Notes: generated from the sequence alone by a model not told the origin. Shown: positions 13,518 to 26,599, counted from the stretch's first letter. The stretch: 64,000 nucleotides of DNA from Lophius americanus (GCA_037951165.1 JBBDHG010000061.1:6372001-6436000), one strand, 5' to 3'. Program-made: numbers and translations.

Positions 13518-16500
13518 GCCTATTTTCAGCCTGGCTACATTTTCTAGTTAATCTAAGATGCCTTTTAAAATATTTTTTCTGGTAAGAGCTTTTACAATTT
13601 CCTCAACCAAAAGGAGGAGAGGAAACATTTCATCCTACAATTGAGGATACATGAAGGGTATGTAAATGTGAAATATGACTACAGCTCGTGAGAGCAAAAA
13701 GCCGAATATTTCCCTTTGAGATGTACCGAAGTAGAAGTACTGACATTGAATAAATGTACTTAGGTACTATCCACCACTCAGCTGATCACATAGAGTTTCC
13801 ATAGAGTTATTAATTAAATATGACTGATGGTTGGTCCTCTTCTCCACAGCATATAAGCGAAAATGTAATCTGGCCTATGCTCACCGTGGGAATGGAGGAT
13901 TTGTAATACTGATGCAGAATATAACATCATCAGCTGACTCTGGATTTCACCAAGCGTGTGTCATCTGTACGCTAAGCTCCATATCACTTCCTGTCATCAC
14001 AAGCCACAACATTGACTCCAAGATAATACCTCAGCAGTTACGTCAGGTCGTTCTGTATGTATCAGACCGAGCTGTCAACTAAATAGGACAATTGCATGTA
14101 GCTAATTTCAATTAAATACTGTAAGCAATCACTATATAGCAATATAATAACTTTTAAACCTAGTTGTCTGCTGTGAGTTTGTACGACGAACCTGAGCAGA
14201 CGTCCTCTTGTGTCAGATAATCTGTGTGAGGCCCTAGCCTCCGCATGCATCTTCCTTTGATACCACAGTGAAAATCAAGTAAAGGTGACATCCGGCGGAT
14301 GGAGATATCCATCTTACTATTCATAGATTTACTGAATAGCCATAAAAGCATAATGATTTATTTTCTGGACCACTTTGAATTGGAACGACAGTATACAAAA
14401 GGAATAGCTTTTATTATGAACGAAAAAACGTTGGTTTGCTACATTTCCTTCTGGATATGACCGGGCCCCTGGGTGCTGCCTGATCTACCTCTCTGGCCAT
14501 GAGAAGGAGCAGCAATGATTCTTTTTCATTTTGTCATGCAGAGTGAAGCTGTAAACCTTCAGTCGCTTGTATCCACAATCCCATTCTTCTTGTCAACAGC
14601 TCACGTCCATAGGCCCAGGACACTGGAATACCATCAAGAAAACAGTGTTTGAAGTGATGCACAATATCAGGCGTCAAATCTACAGTCCGTCCCTCACTCC
14701 CTGACACACCTGAACTCTTCTACCTGGTTCATAGACCCCCCTCGATGGCGCATCCCATCATTTATCCCCCAGACACAGAAGGGCTGATTGAGACTGACAG
14801 TAGTCGGAAATGATTTTTTTTTGTCCTCACAGACATGCAAATATATGAGGTAAAAGTCCCTGAAAATCTAATCACATCATCTGCTAACGCTCAACAGCTC
14901 TCAGTTCTCAGACATGAGGTCCCCGACATGTTATTATTTTCTCATAACTGTGTCAACACAGACGGTCCCACCTCTGCTCCTTTAAAATGAGACACAACGT
15001 GCAGTCGTTGTTTCTCGGATTATTATGACATATCTTTCATTAGATTCTGCTCTTCTTATACTTTAGAATCTCTGAGCTACATTCAATATATAAATATATA
15101 CATAATCAAAACAGCGCTGTTAAGATTTGATGAAGAGTGCATGCTTGAAAATGTTTCATATACTTTCAATTCCTTCCCTTCCATTATCATTAGAAGGATT
15201 TGTTTGGTCTAAATTGGTCGGGATTATGGGTAATCATCCTGGCTTGGATCAATTAAATTCATATGTATTACATTTTCTTTCTAAAAGAACAGGATGATAA
15301 AATCACAACAAAACCTTATGATTGATGCATAAGATGCATAATTCTCTTTTCAGTGGCTGGATGTCAAAAGTAATTGCAAGAATAAATACTGTTCATTTCT
15401 GAAAACCATATTATGTGGAATCTCATTGCATTCCATTTTCTTGGCAATACTCTCCATCTCATCCTGGAGGATTCTGAGGATAAACATTGGACTGAAACAA
15501 AACCAACATTACTGCTGATGCTACCGAACCATAGCTATCTCACGGTCCATTTTTCTATCACTTAAGAACGTGACATTAAGATAGTTGATGTTTCTTGATG
15601 TTTAATTTTATGTTGCGGTTTCCCTCAGATCTGTAATCTTCATAAAAAGTTAGAGTTACTTTAAAACAATTTGATTTCAGTAAGGCAGCCACAAATCGTT
15701 CCGTCATTCAATGAGATGATCCAGTTTGTTCCATTTTCAATAACCTGTTAAACCTTGCAGCACATGTATAAAACCTGGACAGGCTGTCAGTTTATTACAA
15801 GTATAAAATAAAGAGCGATAAAACGACTTTCATGCTCACATTCTGACCCGTGAGCTAATCTTTGGACTGTAAAGAGAAGGGAACCGACACAGGTCTGGAT
15901 TCAAACTCAGAACCTCTTGCTATCCGATTACAGTGCTAACCACAACAATAATGCCTCTACATTTTATCGGTTGGTTGAAGCAGTCTCAGTTTGTTGTCTC
16001 TGTTTGGCTGGTGTTGCACCCAGGCGACAAACCAAGCCAACTCTTCCACCCCCTTATCAGACAGTCAGTTCATATAAATGTAATGTGGACATGATGTGAC
16101 ACCTACTGCAGAGATCTGTGGATATGTAATTTATAACAACAAAACAAAAGCATTCATGGTTTAAAGAACCGCTTGAGATAATTTTCGAGAGTGGGTTACA
16201 GCAGGAATGTGATAATCCCAAGATTTCTCTCGATGAGATTGTTTGTATGAATGAGTGCCGGTATCACTCCTGTGAAACGGCGCCACACCTCGCATAGGGG
16301 TGCTGATTGTGTGGCAGCACATATAGATTTGGCATTTATCTATTTACTTAACATCTGATTTCATTTGTTTTCAATGAAAAGCAATATTACAAGATTCTTG
16401 AATATTGCTGTAAATGTGATGAAAAGTTTACTCTAATCACCACTTTTCAAATTTCCGACTATTTATTTTTGGAGCAGCCTCTGCCATCAGTGACTGTAAC

Positions 16501-16611
16501 ATAAGTTGCACCATTAAGGCATATTATTATTTTTTTCAAATGCAATAAAAATGACTGAATATTTGGCCTGGATGAATATAAATGTCTTTTCAATTTGGTC
16601 AGACTTAAAAC
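13515..16611. other. Non-coding stretch with two small repeat fragments
   Basis: About 13716-13790 holds a piece of a teleost repeat rich in AAGTACTT-like words (compare 37285-37450). About 15875-15935 (TGGATTCAAACTCAGAACCTC...GTGCTAACCAC) is a fragment of the 24322-24652 repeat family. No gene is seen. Confidence 0.45.
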
Positions 16612-16936
16612 AGCCATAACATAACAACTGACATGAGAAGTGAATAACATTAATGATTAATGATCTCACAGAATAACATTGATTATCTTGTAACAATGGC
16701 ATCTGTCAGTGGGTGGGATATATTAGGCAGCAAATAAAAATTTAGCATTGGGCAAGGGTCTTTGACAAGGCCAAAATGTGATGACTCTCCAAAACTGCAG
16801 GTGTCGTTGGGTACTACTGGTCTACTGTAGTTTGTACCAACATAAATTGATCCAAGGAATGACAAACAGTGAGATGGCGACAGGTTCATGAGTTCCAACG
16901 GGCAAATCGGTGGTGTGCAGAGAGAAGGTTTTCCCA
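16612..16936 (+). mobile_element. Tc1-like transposon, truncated 5' part
   Basis: The text follows a teleost Tc1-like element whose ends carry the GCCATAACATTA...GATCGGTGTA terminal repeat. It starts at the inner terminal repeat (GCCATAACATAACAACTGACATGAG), continues through TGGGATATATTAGGCAGCAAAT, then the start of the transposase region (TTTGACAAGGCCAAAATGTGATG, TCTCCAAAACTGCAGGTGTCG, GAGATGGCGACAGGTTCATG). It breaks off near 16936. Frameshifts make it non-coding. It is the complement of the copy at 26170-26599, which keeps mainly the 3' end of the same family. Family recognition is from memory. Confidence 0.8.
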
Positions 16937-16944
16937 AGTTGTCA

Positions 16945-16964
16945 GATCAGATCAGATCAGGATC
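16945..16964. repeat. ATCAG pentamer run
   Basis: Short (ATCAG)n at the broken end of the Tc1 fragment. Confidence 0.7.
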
Positions 16965-19327
16965 ACCCTGGTTCAGGAATACTGACATGCAAACATGCAA
17001 ACAATGTGGAAATAATAGGAAGTAATTAAAATGACATCATGTATGTAAGATGCCTGATCTATCAACTGATAAATAATATCAACCAATCTGTTTGATTTCA
17101 GGCAACAAGCTGTTTCAACCATTTTCCAAACTGCCACACAAGCTCCATTTAAAACTTGATTTTTTTTCTCATTCATTTTTAAAACAAAGAAACAGTACTA
17201 TTTTAAAAGCATCTAACAAGATTAAGAGGTGAGTGCTATATAGCTCTATCTCCCAACAGTACCTATTTGAGACACGGAAAGAGGCCATTTCTATGGAAAT
17301 GCAATGTTTACACGCATGGATGAAGTCTATTATCTGCCATTTGAAAATGTTAAGAGCAGAGAGCTTCCTGTGGTTTCGCCTTCATATTGCTTGCAGCCTT
17401 TTTTTCTTGTTTTTTTCTATTTTTTCCTGTGCTCATCCAGAGGAAAAACAAATGGTGTAAATGTCCTTGCGCCTGATTAAACACAAGCCCTTTCTTTCGT
17501 GTACACGTCTGTGTCACTGGAGAGATATCTCACTGGAGTCCTCTAAAGTACTTCTTCCACTTCCAGAAGCTGAATGGGGCCTTTTTCACCTTGAAAGCAT
17601 TTAAATGCAGTTGGAACGACTGGACCCTCTCTCCACTCTGGCAAGGTGTGTCAGGAGTTCAATGGTGTTTTGTGGAGCATGAACCAATCAAAGCAACGTG
17701 CTTACTGCAAGAGAATAAGTGATTGTAAGACATTGATAACACCCCTCTTCTCTGAGAACAAATACTACACGTCAGGAGACAAGCAGTGAGGTTTAGCTCT
17801 GAAATAGTCTTTTTGCACAAACCTTGCCCTTAGAGAGGTGGGGCAGCTTGGAATTTGAAAAGCAGTCATGATAAAGAAAATCACATTGACTTAATAACTT
17901 TACAGAACTGAACCCATAGAGGTAGAATTTATACACATGCAAGGTTGTGGCCTTTAAAGCTCATGCGTTCATCATTTTATCCCCCCTTCCCTCCCTCCCT
18001 CCCTCTTTAAGATCCAGGAAGTACTTTCTGCCTCCTCAGGCAGGTGCTGGCTCCTACCCGGAGGCGGCACAGGCGCACTCATCAACCCAAAAGGTCCGAA
18101 TGGTGACATCATATGATCGGTTTTCTACCACTCATACTGCACGTAATGTCAATAACACCGCACAGATTAAAACCACCATGGACCTCTGCCAAACAAGTAG
18201 TACGACTTAATTTTTCACACTCACACACACCCACACACACACACATTCATAATAGGAGCCATACAGCTTTTAATTAGACTAGTCACATTCCTCCATAAAA
18301 GAGCTTAATTTTAATATCATTATATTTGTATGTTTTAAAGGACTTTCCCCAAAGAAAAACCAGGAAACACAGATTCTTCAAGAATACCAAAAATGTATTT
18401 AAAAAAATAGATATATTTATATATTATATTTAATTCGATATTGTGGAGATTTTGCACATTGTATGTGGTTACACACATAGATTTTATTATTTTATTATTT
18501 TAGTGGTACCCTTTCAAAGATTCATCTGATAAATTAGTTGATCTAGTATTTTAGTCTGCTATTGCATTTATTTTCGAAATTCCAATTATTTTTCAAAATT
18601 TCCCAGGGACTTTGAAATCTGTGATATTTCCATTAGAATTGAACATATGGAAAAACAGCTTTTTATTGACTTTATTTGTAGTTGATAGTTTTCTGCCTCT
18701 CTGGAACATGGTAGTTCTTTTGAATAGAAAATCAATTAAAGTGGTTAATTTGTTAATACTAAAGGCCTCCTGGGTTATTTGTTGCTCTTCAGTAAATCAA
18801 ACTCTATACGCCGGGCAGTACTGTAAAGCTTTGAAAATAACAATAAAATTTAACACCATACCACTGTAAGAATAAAATTGGTATGATGTAAGGAACTCAA
18901 CTATAACTAATTAAATTAGTAGTTGGTGTGATAGATTTACGGCGGCTGAATAATCCAACGTCTGAGCTTCACAGGGGCTTGGGCCAGCTCTGGTGGAATG
19001 ATGTCTGAAAGACTGTCACAATAATTTTTCTTCAGCTGAAGAATTGTATTTTTGCATTACAGAGTGAAAGCAAAAATATTTACATATTCTAATTTATATG
19101 TAAAAAAAAAAATCAATCAGAAGAACACAAAAAGGTATTCTGTTCTTCTGGCTGCAGAGGAGAGGTTGTCTGGATATGTCTAATGGCTACAAGAGTACAG
19201 ATCTCCAGTGAGGTGACGCTGAACTCAGCTGACACTGTGTAAAGGTTCTAAATGAAAAATTCACCAACCAAGAGACAGGCGGGATGAAGGATAGAGTCGT
19301 AACATTGCAATATGAAAGATGATTACG
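16965..19327. other. Non-coding stretch, nothing recognised except simple repeats
   Basis: A CCCT run (about 17983-18005) and an AC microsatellite (18219-18245) are present. Long AT-rich tracts lie around 18400-18900. Confidence 0.5.
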
Positions 19328-19655
19328 GATTATTCATTCATTAATTTTCAGTAACCACGAGGGGGAGGTTGGAGTCTTATCCAGCTGATATTGGTTGAGA
19401 GGTGTGATGCCTCCCTCGACAGCTACACCAGTTCATCACAACAACCACAAATGAAGACAAACAACCACTCTCACATACAGACAATTCCCAGGATGACATG
19501 TTTTTAGATTGTTGTAGGAACTACTCAGTACCCAGAGGAGAACCCATGCGAGCCATGGGAGAACATGCAAACTGAAAGGCTGCAGCTCTTCAGGTGGATT
19601 TGAACCCAGAAGCTTCTTGCTGTCTGGCAGCAGTGCTAATATATAGGCCACCATG
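19328..19655 (+). repeat. Dispersed teleost repeat, diverged copy
   Basis: Parallels the copy at 24322-24652 block by block: AACCACGAGGGGGAGGTTGGAGTCTTATCC, ACACCAGTTCATC, AACCACTCTCACATACAGACAATT, GGAGAACCCATGCGAG, GAGAACATGCAAACTG, and GGATTTGAACCCAGAAGC ahead of TTCTTGCTGTCTGGCAGCAGTGCTAA. This family is widespread in fish genomes. I do not assign it to a named element. Confidence 0.75.
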
Positions 19656-21241
19656 TTTACCTTGGAATAGGGAAAAGAAGTTTGAGATGTTGTGCGACCA
19701 AAAGAAATGCATGTGGGATCTACAAAATGAAATGCTTAAATGTTCACGGCGGATCCTTCTGTTTGCGTGTATTTATAAATTTTGACCTTCAGTGAGAGGT
19801 GTGATATCTTTTTTCGCAGTTTTTAGCAATAGTGCATGTCGGTGTGACTGCTGAGTGCTCTCTCAGCTCAAACGTGTGAAAACTACAGAGAGCACATTGG
19901 GACAAAGAGTCGAGCATAGAAATGAACCCTAGAGCATCTCGTGGGTGACATTCTTCTGTACGTACAGAATGACACGCTGACAGATATGGAGAACAGCAAA
20001 CTCACTACTGGTTGTAACTGTCTCTTAAAGACGAGTCTTGACTTTGCGAGGCTGCATAGCTGCCTGTCTGGTTGACTACGCAGAAACTGAGCATCTCTCT
20101 TTTGATGAGAGATTCTGGCTGCAACCGCTGTTGAGTTTTAATATTCTGGTTATGTGTTGTTTTTGTAGACATGTTAATGCACTTTATTTTACTGTCTAAA
20201 AGTGATTTTTAATTTAAGAGGTCTACCATATAAGATTATCATCATATAATCATATATATTTTTGTCTTTACTCTCCCTTCACCCCACCGCTTACTTTTAA
20301 AAATGTACCACTGGAATATTCATTGGTCTACTTCTTACTTGTGCCTGTATAATGAAAAGAAACTGCTGGTATTTGAATGCATTTTCTTTCAATTTTTCAA
20401 CACACCAAACACTCCAGCTCTACTTTCATGCTAGCTAATGAGCATGCCCAGCATCTATGAACCAAGCACCTTTTGCTAATCAATAAGAATTCCGTGGGCC
20501 AAGCATTTATGTATGTGTGTGATTAAAAGGAACGCCGTGCCAATGTTAACCGTCTCTTCCCATCTCTCTTTTAACAGGGTTTAAGGAACGATAAGGGTTT
20601 GCACTGGAAACTTTGATTCTACCCATAATTAATACTATGATTCTTATGATAATATTTACCCATGCAAGTGGTGCCTGAAGGGGGAAAAAACTCAATGAGT
20701 TAATAAACTGACTATGCATCCTTTAAAGTTTGTGTCTTCTGGCAGCGGCAGATTACCCAGAGGCATCTGTTGGATTTCCAGAGAAAAAATTGGTCCTACT
20801 CCACAAACTATGTTAAACTATGATTACTTAACTTTTAATATTTCCAATTAACACCGGATTTGTAATTTGACCATCAATTTTCACGACGAGCTAAGAGACT
20901 ACTGACCAGTGATGTCCTCACACTGTTCAGTGCTGAACCCCAACAAGGATTTGTCCCTTTAACTTGGATGAAGGTTTGCTGATTCTCTATGGCCAGACTT
21001 CCTTTATGTTGCAAATGTAAACATTTTTTAAATAAATTAATTTTAAAAAGCCACCGAACTCTCATATCCAAACTGATGGATTGTGCATTAAAACATAATT
21101 TATCTCATGAAAAACGGTTAGACTGTACCAACTCTTCCTCGACGCAACAACAGATTACTCAGCTTTCTGTGAGGTATCAATATCAGCCAATTCTAGTGAG
21201 TATCTTCTCCTTCTGTACTTTAGTAAAATCATGCTCATTAT

Positions 21242-21275
21242 AGTCATGTCTCCAGAACTATCTGGAGACATGACT
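21242..21275. repeat. Perfect 14-bp hairpin
   Basis: AGTCATGTCTCCAG and CTGGAGACATGACT are exact inverted copies with a 6-base loop AACTAT. Confidence 0.9.
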
Positions 21276-23392
21276 CTCAGCCAAGTCTGACCTCGAACAT
21301 CCTGCCTACTGTGATCTAAATCAGGGGTTTCCAGCTACCCAGTCAAACATGGCCAGTTGTCTGCGCTCCTCAGCCTGTTACTACAATAAACTAGTTTCTA
21401 AATCTTTTACCGCTCTCTGTGGCTGCATCTGGGTACAGACCTGAACAAAAATATATCAAAGTCGTAGACAATAGTTCTGCACACGGTACTTGACACACAT
21501 AATATTGGCAAACAAAAGGAGTGAGTAAGATCAAAGTGAAATAATACATTTTTTCTTCTCATTCATGTTTCAATCAATGTCTTGTACTCAGCAACAAAAT
21601 AAAACAAAAATGATATGTGATTTAAATAAAGCAACAGCAAATGAAAATGAAAAAAAACCTGCATCCCAAACTCATATGACGGTCAGCTCTAAAACTTTAC
21701 TGAAAAGATTTTCAGAGACTCAACATTGGAATGAACCCTTTGAAAAGAGGTTCCCAGGTTTTGTTTCAACAATGGTCCCCATTTCAATTATTTTGTACTA
21801 CCTGATACACATTAATCAACTAAAAAAAAGGGGGTGCACATTTTCTTATTATAAAAATTATAAAAAAATTTAATAAAGTATGACCCTTATTCAGTGTTGG
21901 TAAATTTAAAAACATTTTAGTTTTTTAAATTGGATTCTTAATCATTTATTCTTAAGAATGAAGCTGAGAAAATCCAAATTATGATCTTAATGACCATTTA
22001 GAAATGCAAAATAAATGATGGGACAATAAGTCTTTTCCCGGGATTGTTGACCAAGCACACACTGCGTTTCTCCTCCTGGGCAGCAATCTCTCCAGAACCG
22101 TGCCGCCGCCTGTGGCCCACAACGTACACTTCCCCAGGTAAACTGGACGCCCCTCATCAGTTCACCTCTCAGGGGTTTCAGAGTCAGGTATTCATGCTTA
22201 CTGTTATTGAGATAAAAGATTAAGAAATCTATTGAATTTCGAAGAGACTGTATGGGTAATGTATGACGTCTCTTTTGTTTTACAGTGTTGAAATAAGTTA
22301 ATCTCAGGAGAATTCCCGGTTATATTCAGACAGAAACCGTCAACTTGGATACAAAAGATGATCTTTGTTTGTAGCTCTAACCAAGCATTGTTGTGCTTAA
22401 ATCGTACCTGACGGCAGAGTTACAACTTGAACTTGATTCTGCCAACAATAATTCAGGTGATTTGGTTAAAAAGTAGCTCACTGTGGCTTTTAATTTCTTT
22501 GGCTGTACAAAGAGAATCCTGAAATCACTGGTGTAAATTTCCGGCTGCTAGTTCATGGAAGCCGTGTGACCTTAAGCTTTATGCTTTTAGACAGACATTT
22601 GCCACTTGTATACATGTTTGGGCTTTGCAGTCAGGACGCTTATCTAGTCTGTCCACTCTCACTTAAGCTGAGTGTGTCTGGTGTTGAACACACTGTCACA
22701 CACGCCATCTGTTACCTCCTGCATGCATGGCTTGGACAGACACAGTTATGAGTAGGTAATGGTGCGGACAAAACTTGGACCTTGACACCGTCTCCACTGT
22801 GTGATCAGCAGAGAGAGGTAGACTAATGAGAGCAAATAGCCAGCTTGATCTGATGTGAAAGAGAAAGGCAGAGACCTGTGTTGCTGGGAAACCCGTCTGC
22901 CTCAGTGTGTGATCAGATATTGAGGCTTGATCTGTCTCTATTATCGTGTTCAACTTCAAAGATGAACATCAAATCCCCTCGCTCAATAAACGGAAATGTT
23001 TTTTTTCTCCACTTCTTAATTAAAGGCATTTTCTTCTAGATTTTTTCTATTTTAATGTTATTTTCATTATCTGAACCAGATAAAGTGATGGGAAAAAATA
23101 TGTTTTAACCTTCTGGTTAGTCCAAGTTTTTCTCTTATGCTCAACTGCTTTGGTTTCTTAAGAAAACTATAATATGAATGGATAATCTCAGTAATACAAA
23201 ACATACATATTTTAATGATTATTTCATTAAAAAGTTATCCAACACATAAACCATGGATGCAAAAAAATCATTTGACCTCCTGATCCTATTAAAAAAATGC
23301 AAGTTTAAAATTACATTTACTGAACCAAAAACTATCGATTTTGCCTTTATGAAAATGAATTTGCCACCTCTGTAACCGAATACAGAAAACTA

Positions 23393-23433
23393 ACACACTG
23401 CCTCAAATACTACTAGTATTTAAGGCAGTGTGT
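23393..23433. repeat. 20-bp hairpin with one mismatch and 1-base centre
   Basis: The arms 23393-23412 and 23414-23433 pair at 19 of 20 positions around a single C. This is a near-perfect palindrome able to extrude as a cruciform. Confidence 0.9.
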
Positions 23434-23539
23434 AACTAATACTAGTTGCAGCTGCTGTAGATAGGCTATGGCCTGATTACTGCAATGCCTGTTCAGTCAA
23501 TCATTAGTTGGGAGGTATGTTTCACCAGCAGAACACCTA

Positions 23540-24305
23540 TGCCAACGAGTGTCAATTCCCTGTGGGATTGCATGGATCCACAGTCAGAAACAATTTTTAC
23601 AAATGGAGAACACTTAGTATATTAGTGAATCAATCTGAGAGTGGATGACATTGTGCAGTTTCTTCAAGAGCACAACAAAAAATCATTCAGCAAGTCAAAA
23701 AATAACGAAAACATCAAAGGAATGAATGCATGCCTCTCTAAAATCAATAGCTATTCACTATTCAAAAGACGCAATCGTCGTTCAGGGTGTTGAGGTGAAA
23801 ACAGTGCCAGACGAAGAATATTCAGGCTAGTCTGAAATTTGGAACAATACACCTTGATGAGCCTGAGAGCTTTTGGGAGAATTTCCTAGGGATCCCTGAG
23901 CCGAGAGCTGAACTGTTTGGAAGACAGGGGTCCTAGGACAAACAAAACACACCATTCCACTTAAAGAACTTTATACCCAGGTGCAAGCAAGGAGGTCGCA
24001 GTGAAATGTTGTTGGACGCTTTGAAGGTTTAGGGCCAGGAAGACTCAACATAGCTTAAAAGCACCGGATTTTGCTCTCGACCAGATAATTCTGAAGGAGA
24101 ATGGAGAAGCTCAACTGCATACAAGAGGCATGCAGGAGGACCATGACCCCAAACAAAACGTTAAACCACCTCTGAATGGCTCAAAAGGTATGAAGTTAAT
24201 GGTGAGGCCTTATCAAAGCCCGAGTCTGAGCCTCAGTGAGATGTTGCACAGAACATTCAAAGGGGCTGAACTAAAGCAGTTGTCCAAATTCCAACTACAT
24301 TGATT
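23540..24305 (+). pseudogene. Decayed Tc1-like transposase (full-length relic)
   Basis: The nucleotide text follows a fish Tc1-like transposase gene closely: CACCTTGATGAGCCTGAGAG, TTTTGGGAGAATTTCCT, GAACTGTTTGGAAGACAGGGGTCC, CATTCCAC-AAAGAAC, GGGCCAGGAAGACTC, ATTCTGAAGGAGAATG, GACCATGACCCCAAACAAAA, CCACCTCTGAATGGCTCAAAA, CAAAGCCCGAGTCTGAGCCTCAGTGAGATGTTG and GGCTGAACTAAAGCAGTTG. In protein terms the relics of the second Asp (HDPK) and the SPDLNP-x-E region are recognisable, but stops and frameshifts interrupt every frame. The first domains and the exact ends are uncertain. The element is dead and lies in the 5' flank of the Robo gene. Confidence 0.8.
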
Positions 24306-24321
24306 TTAGAGATTGAGTAAT

Positions 24322-24652
24322 TCATTAATTCATTATCAACATGTTATCAGGTTCAGGGTCGTGGGGGGGTTGGAGTCTATCCCAGCTGACATCGGGTGAG
24401 AGGCGGGGTACATCCAGGACGAGTCGCCAGTTCATCTCAGGGCCGACACATACAACCACTCACACTCACTCCTACGGACAATTTAGTGTCACCAATACTG
24501 CATGTTTTTGGAGTGTGGGAGGAAGCCGGAGTTCCCGGAGAGAACCCACGCAGACACAGGAAGAACAAGCAAACTCCGGTAGCTGCGTACCCGATACCTT
24601 CTTGCTGTTAGGCAGCACTAGGGATAACTACTGTGCCATCGTGCCGCGTCCT
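24322..24652 (+). repeat. Dispersed teleost repeat, best copy
   Basis: Begins near TTCATTAATTCATTATC, continues GGTTCAGGGTCGTGGGGGGGTTGGAGTCTATCCCAGCTGAC, GAGAGGCGGGGTACATCC, GTCGCCAGTTCATC, ACAATTTAGTGTCACC, GGAGTGTGGGAGGAAGCCGGAG, AGAACCCACGCAGACAC, and ends near AGGCAGCACTAGGGATAACTACTGTGCCATCGTGCC. I know this order as a very common teleost repeat. It gives two overlapping open frames on the + strand (24341-24658 and 24396-24611) that are not genes. Confidence 0.8.
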
Positions 24653-26169
24653 CAATGAGTTTCTTTTACAGAAAAACCAAACATGTCGCACAGCACCGAC
24701 AACAAAGCAACGCTTACTCTTGTCTGTGCTGCTGTATGGAAGACACGTGGATTCTGTAAGAGGAAGGAAAACTAGAAAGACAGTTTGACTATTTGTACTT
24801 TTTTGAAACAGTGATTCATTTAAACACTCACCCGTTGAGTTGGTGTGGGTGACATGGACCCGAAGTTCATTGTTTCATTGCATCCTGGTTGGAGATAATG
24901 TTGCAGTGATGTTGGTGTTGTATCATTGTACCTCTCTTTAACTACATGACTTGGGTGAAGCGCTGACATCATGTTTTTAAAATGTTGTTGCTGTTTGTTC
25001 AGTATGTCTTATTATTGTATGTCATCTCCTTTTCTAGTTTCAATGGCTCTAATTTTTGAAAATTTAATATTAGTGTTGTTGAATGCAATTGTTGAGTGAA
25101 CTTCCATGGTTCTGTAAAATAGAAATTGATTCAGTGACAAACGTTGGCACCTGATGTGGTGCCAGAAGCATGAGGTGTCCACTCAGCTTATCACATCCTA
25201 AAGAGTGCAATGTTTTAAAAAAAGAATCAGTTCAATGTTCAATTAATTAAATATAGTTATGTTAAACCAAAAAAGTGTTGTTGTTTTTTTTACACATCAA
25301 AACATCTAAGATCTGGGTATTTCACCGAACACAATGGTGTTGGTTCTCTCTCACAGTCCCAATCAAAGAACCAAAGTCCTAAGTGTGACAGTTTCATTAG
25401 ATAAATGTCATTGATCACATTTATAACATCTAGATGGAATTTTGTAATGTCGCCCAAGACGGTGAATTTTCTCTTTTGGCTTTAGCTCAGTGGCAGTGGT
25501 CAATTATGTTTATTACTTGTGTATAAAGTAATTCAATACAATTATCACTGGCTTGTTCTTGAAGAGTCATAAAAGTTCACCTTGGTGGATTTTGTGACGT
25601 TATTAATTTTTTTAAAAGCCTATTTATTATCTCCTTGCATGCCTAAATGGCGGGGTGTGTAATAAGTTACGGTCACCCTCTGCATAAAATCCGTTAAGAA
25701 AAAGATAATGATAACTTAAACAGGGAAATGGACAGACTTCGCCTTAAGGTATCATTATGAAGTAAATGTTGATCGTACGATGTAATGGCTTTCGAATAAT
25801 GACATCTGCATTTAGATTAGTTCCCTAAAATCCTCAATTCCAATATGTAATTTGGTCGGCCACACAAAATTTTCCAGTAAAAGGAAGGCTGACTGGAGAT
25901 CATGTCACAGTTACTAATATAAGGAAGAAGGGAAATCAACCCATTGACTTAGTGACAGCAGCACAGTGATACAACAGGGATAATCTAGGGGGGGGGGCGG
26001 GGGGGGGGGGGGGGGGGCTGCCTGTTCCAAGAAGAATTTAATGTATTTTAAACTGAAAAATGAAACATTTTCCACTTAATCCCAAATTGATCAGAACACT
26101 GACAAGGTGAAGTCAGTGATTACTTAATTATAACAAAACGTTAGGCAAGAAAGTAAATATTTTTTTACT
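24653..26169. other. Non-coding stretch with a poly-G tract
   Basis: Nothing is recognised apart from the G run at 25988-26017. Confidence 0.5.
25988..26017 (+). repeat. Poly-G tract
   Basis: Thirty bases, all G except one C at 25998. It can form G-quadruplexes and is also a typical place for sequencing-length errors. Confidence 0.9.
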
Positions 26170-26599
26170 CAAAGTTGATCTGGAAGGATCTGGGTTACTT
26201 TGTCGGTGACCTAAGGGTAATGCCTAAATTACTGGGTCAAATCATTTCCAAAACTCTAAATACTTTGGATGCAATGGTTAGTACCTACCTGAAGAAGACT
26301 AAGGATAGACTGAAGGCTAGCTCATGTTGTCAGTGCAAGAATTGGCACCCGGATGCATAATGAAGCTCTGTAATGCTTTGGGCAGTCTTCTACTGGGAAA
26401 CTTGGACTGCTACCATTCATGTAGATGTTCCTTGAAATGTACCAACTACAGACAACAAACAATGTTGTAGACCAACTACACCCCTTCTTTGAGATAGCAG
26501 TCATTAATGGCAGCAGCGTTTTTCAGTGCTGTTTTTGTGGCACAAGGTGGACCCACACAACATTAGATAGGTGGTTATAATGTTATGGCTGATCGGTGT
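26170..26599 (+). mobile_element. Tc1-like transposon, internally deleted copy with 3' end
   Basis: Same family as 16612-16936. It keeps the start of the transposase region (AAGGATCTGGGTTACTTTG, CTGGGTCAAATCATTTCC, GGTTAGTACCTACC) and then jumps to the later part: CCCGGATGCATAATG, TGGGCAGTCTTCTACTGGGAAACTTGG, CATTCATGTAGATGTTCC, and the 3' end CACAAGGTGGACCCACACAACATTAGATAGGTGG with the terminal repeat TAATGTTATGGCTGATCGGTGTA. At least two internal deletions remove the catalytic core. It is non-functional. Confidence 0.8.

Larger units (their letters stand above)
19656..23539. other. Non-coding stretch with two hairpins
   Basis: No gene is recognised. It holds a 16-bp palindrome at 19954-19969 (TTCTGTACGTACAGAA) and hairpins at 21242-21275 and 23393-23433. 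The 102-codon frame at 21565-21873 is Lys/Asn/Gln-rich AT sequence without a domain. Confidence 0.5.

Noticed and set aside
21565..21873. 102-codon Lys/Asn/Gln-rich frame, + strand
   Set aside because: AT-rich composition, no domain. Considered chance.
24341..24658. 105-codon frame, + strand
   Set aside because: Lies entirely in a dispersed repeat.
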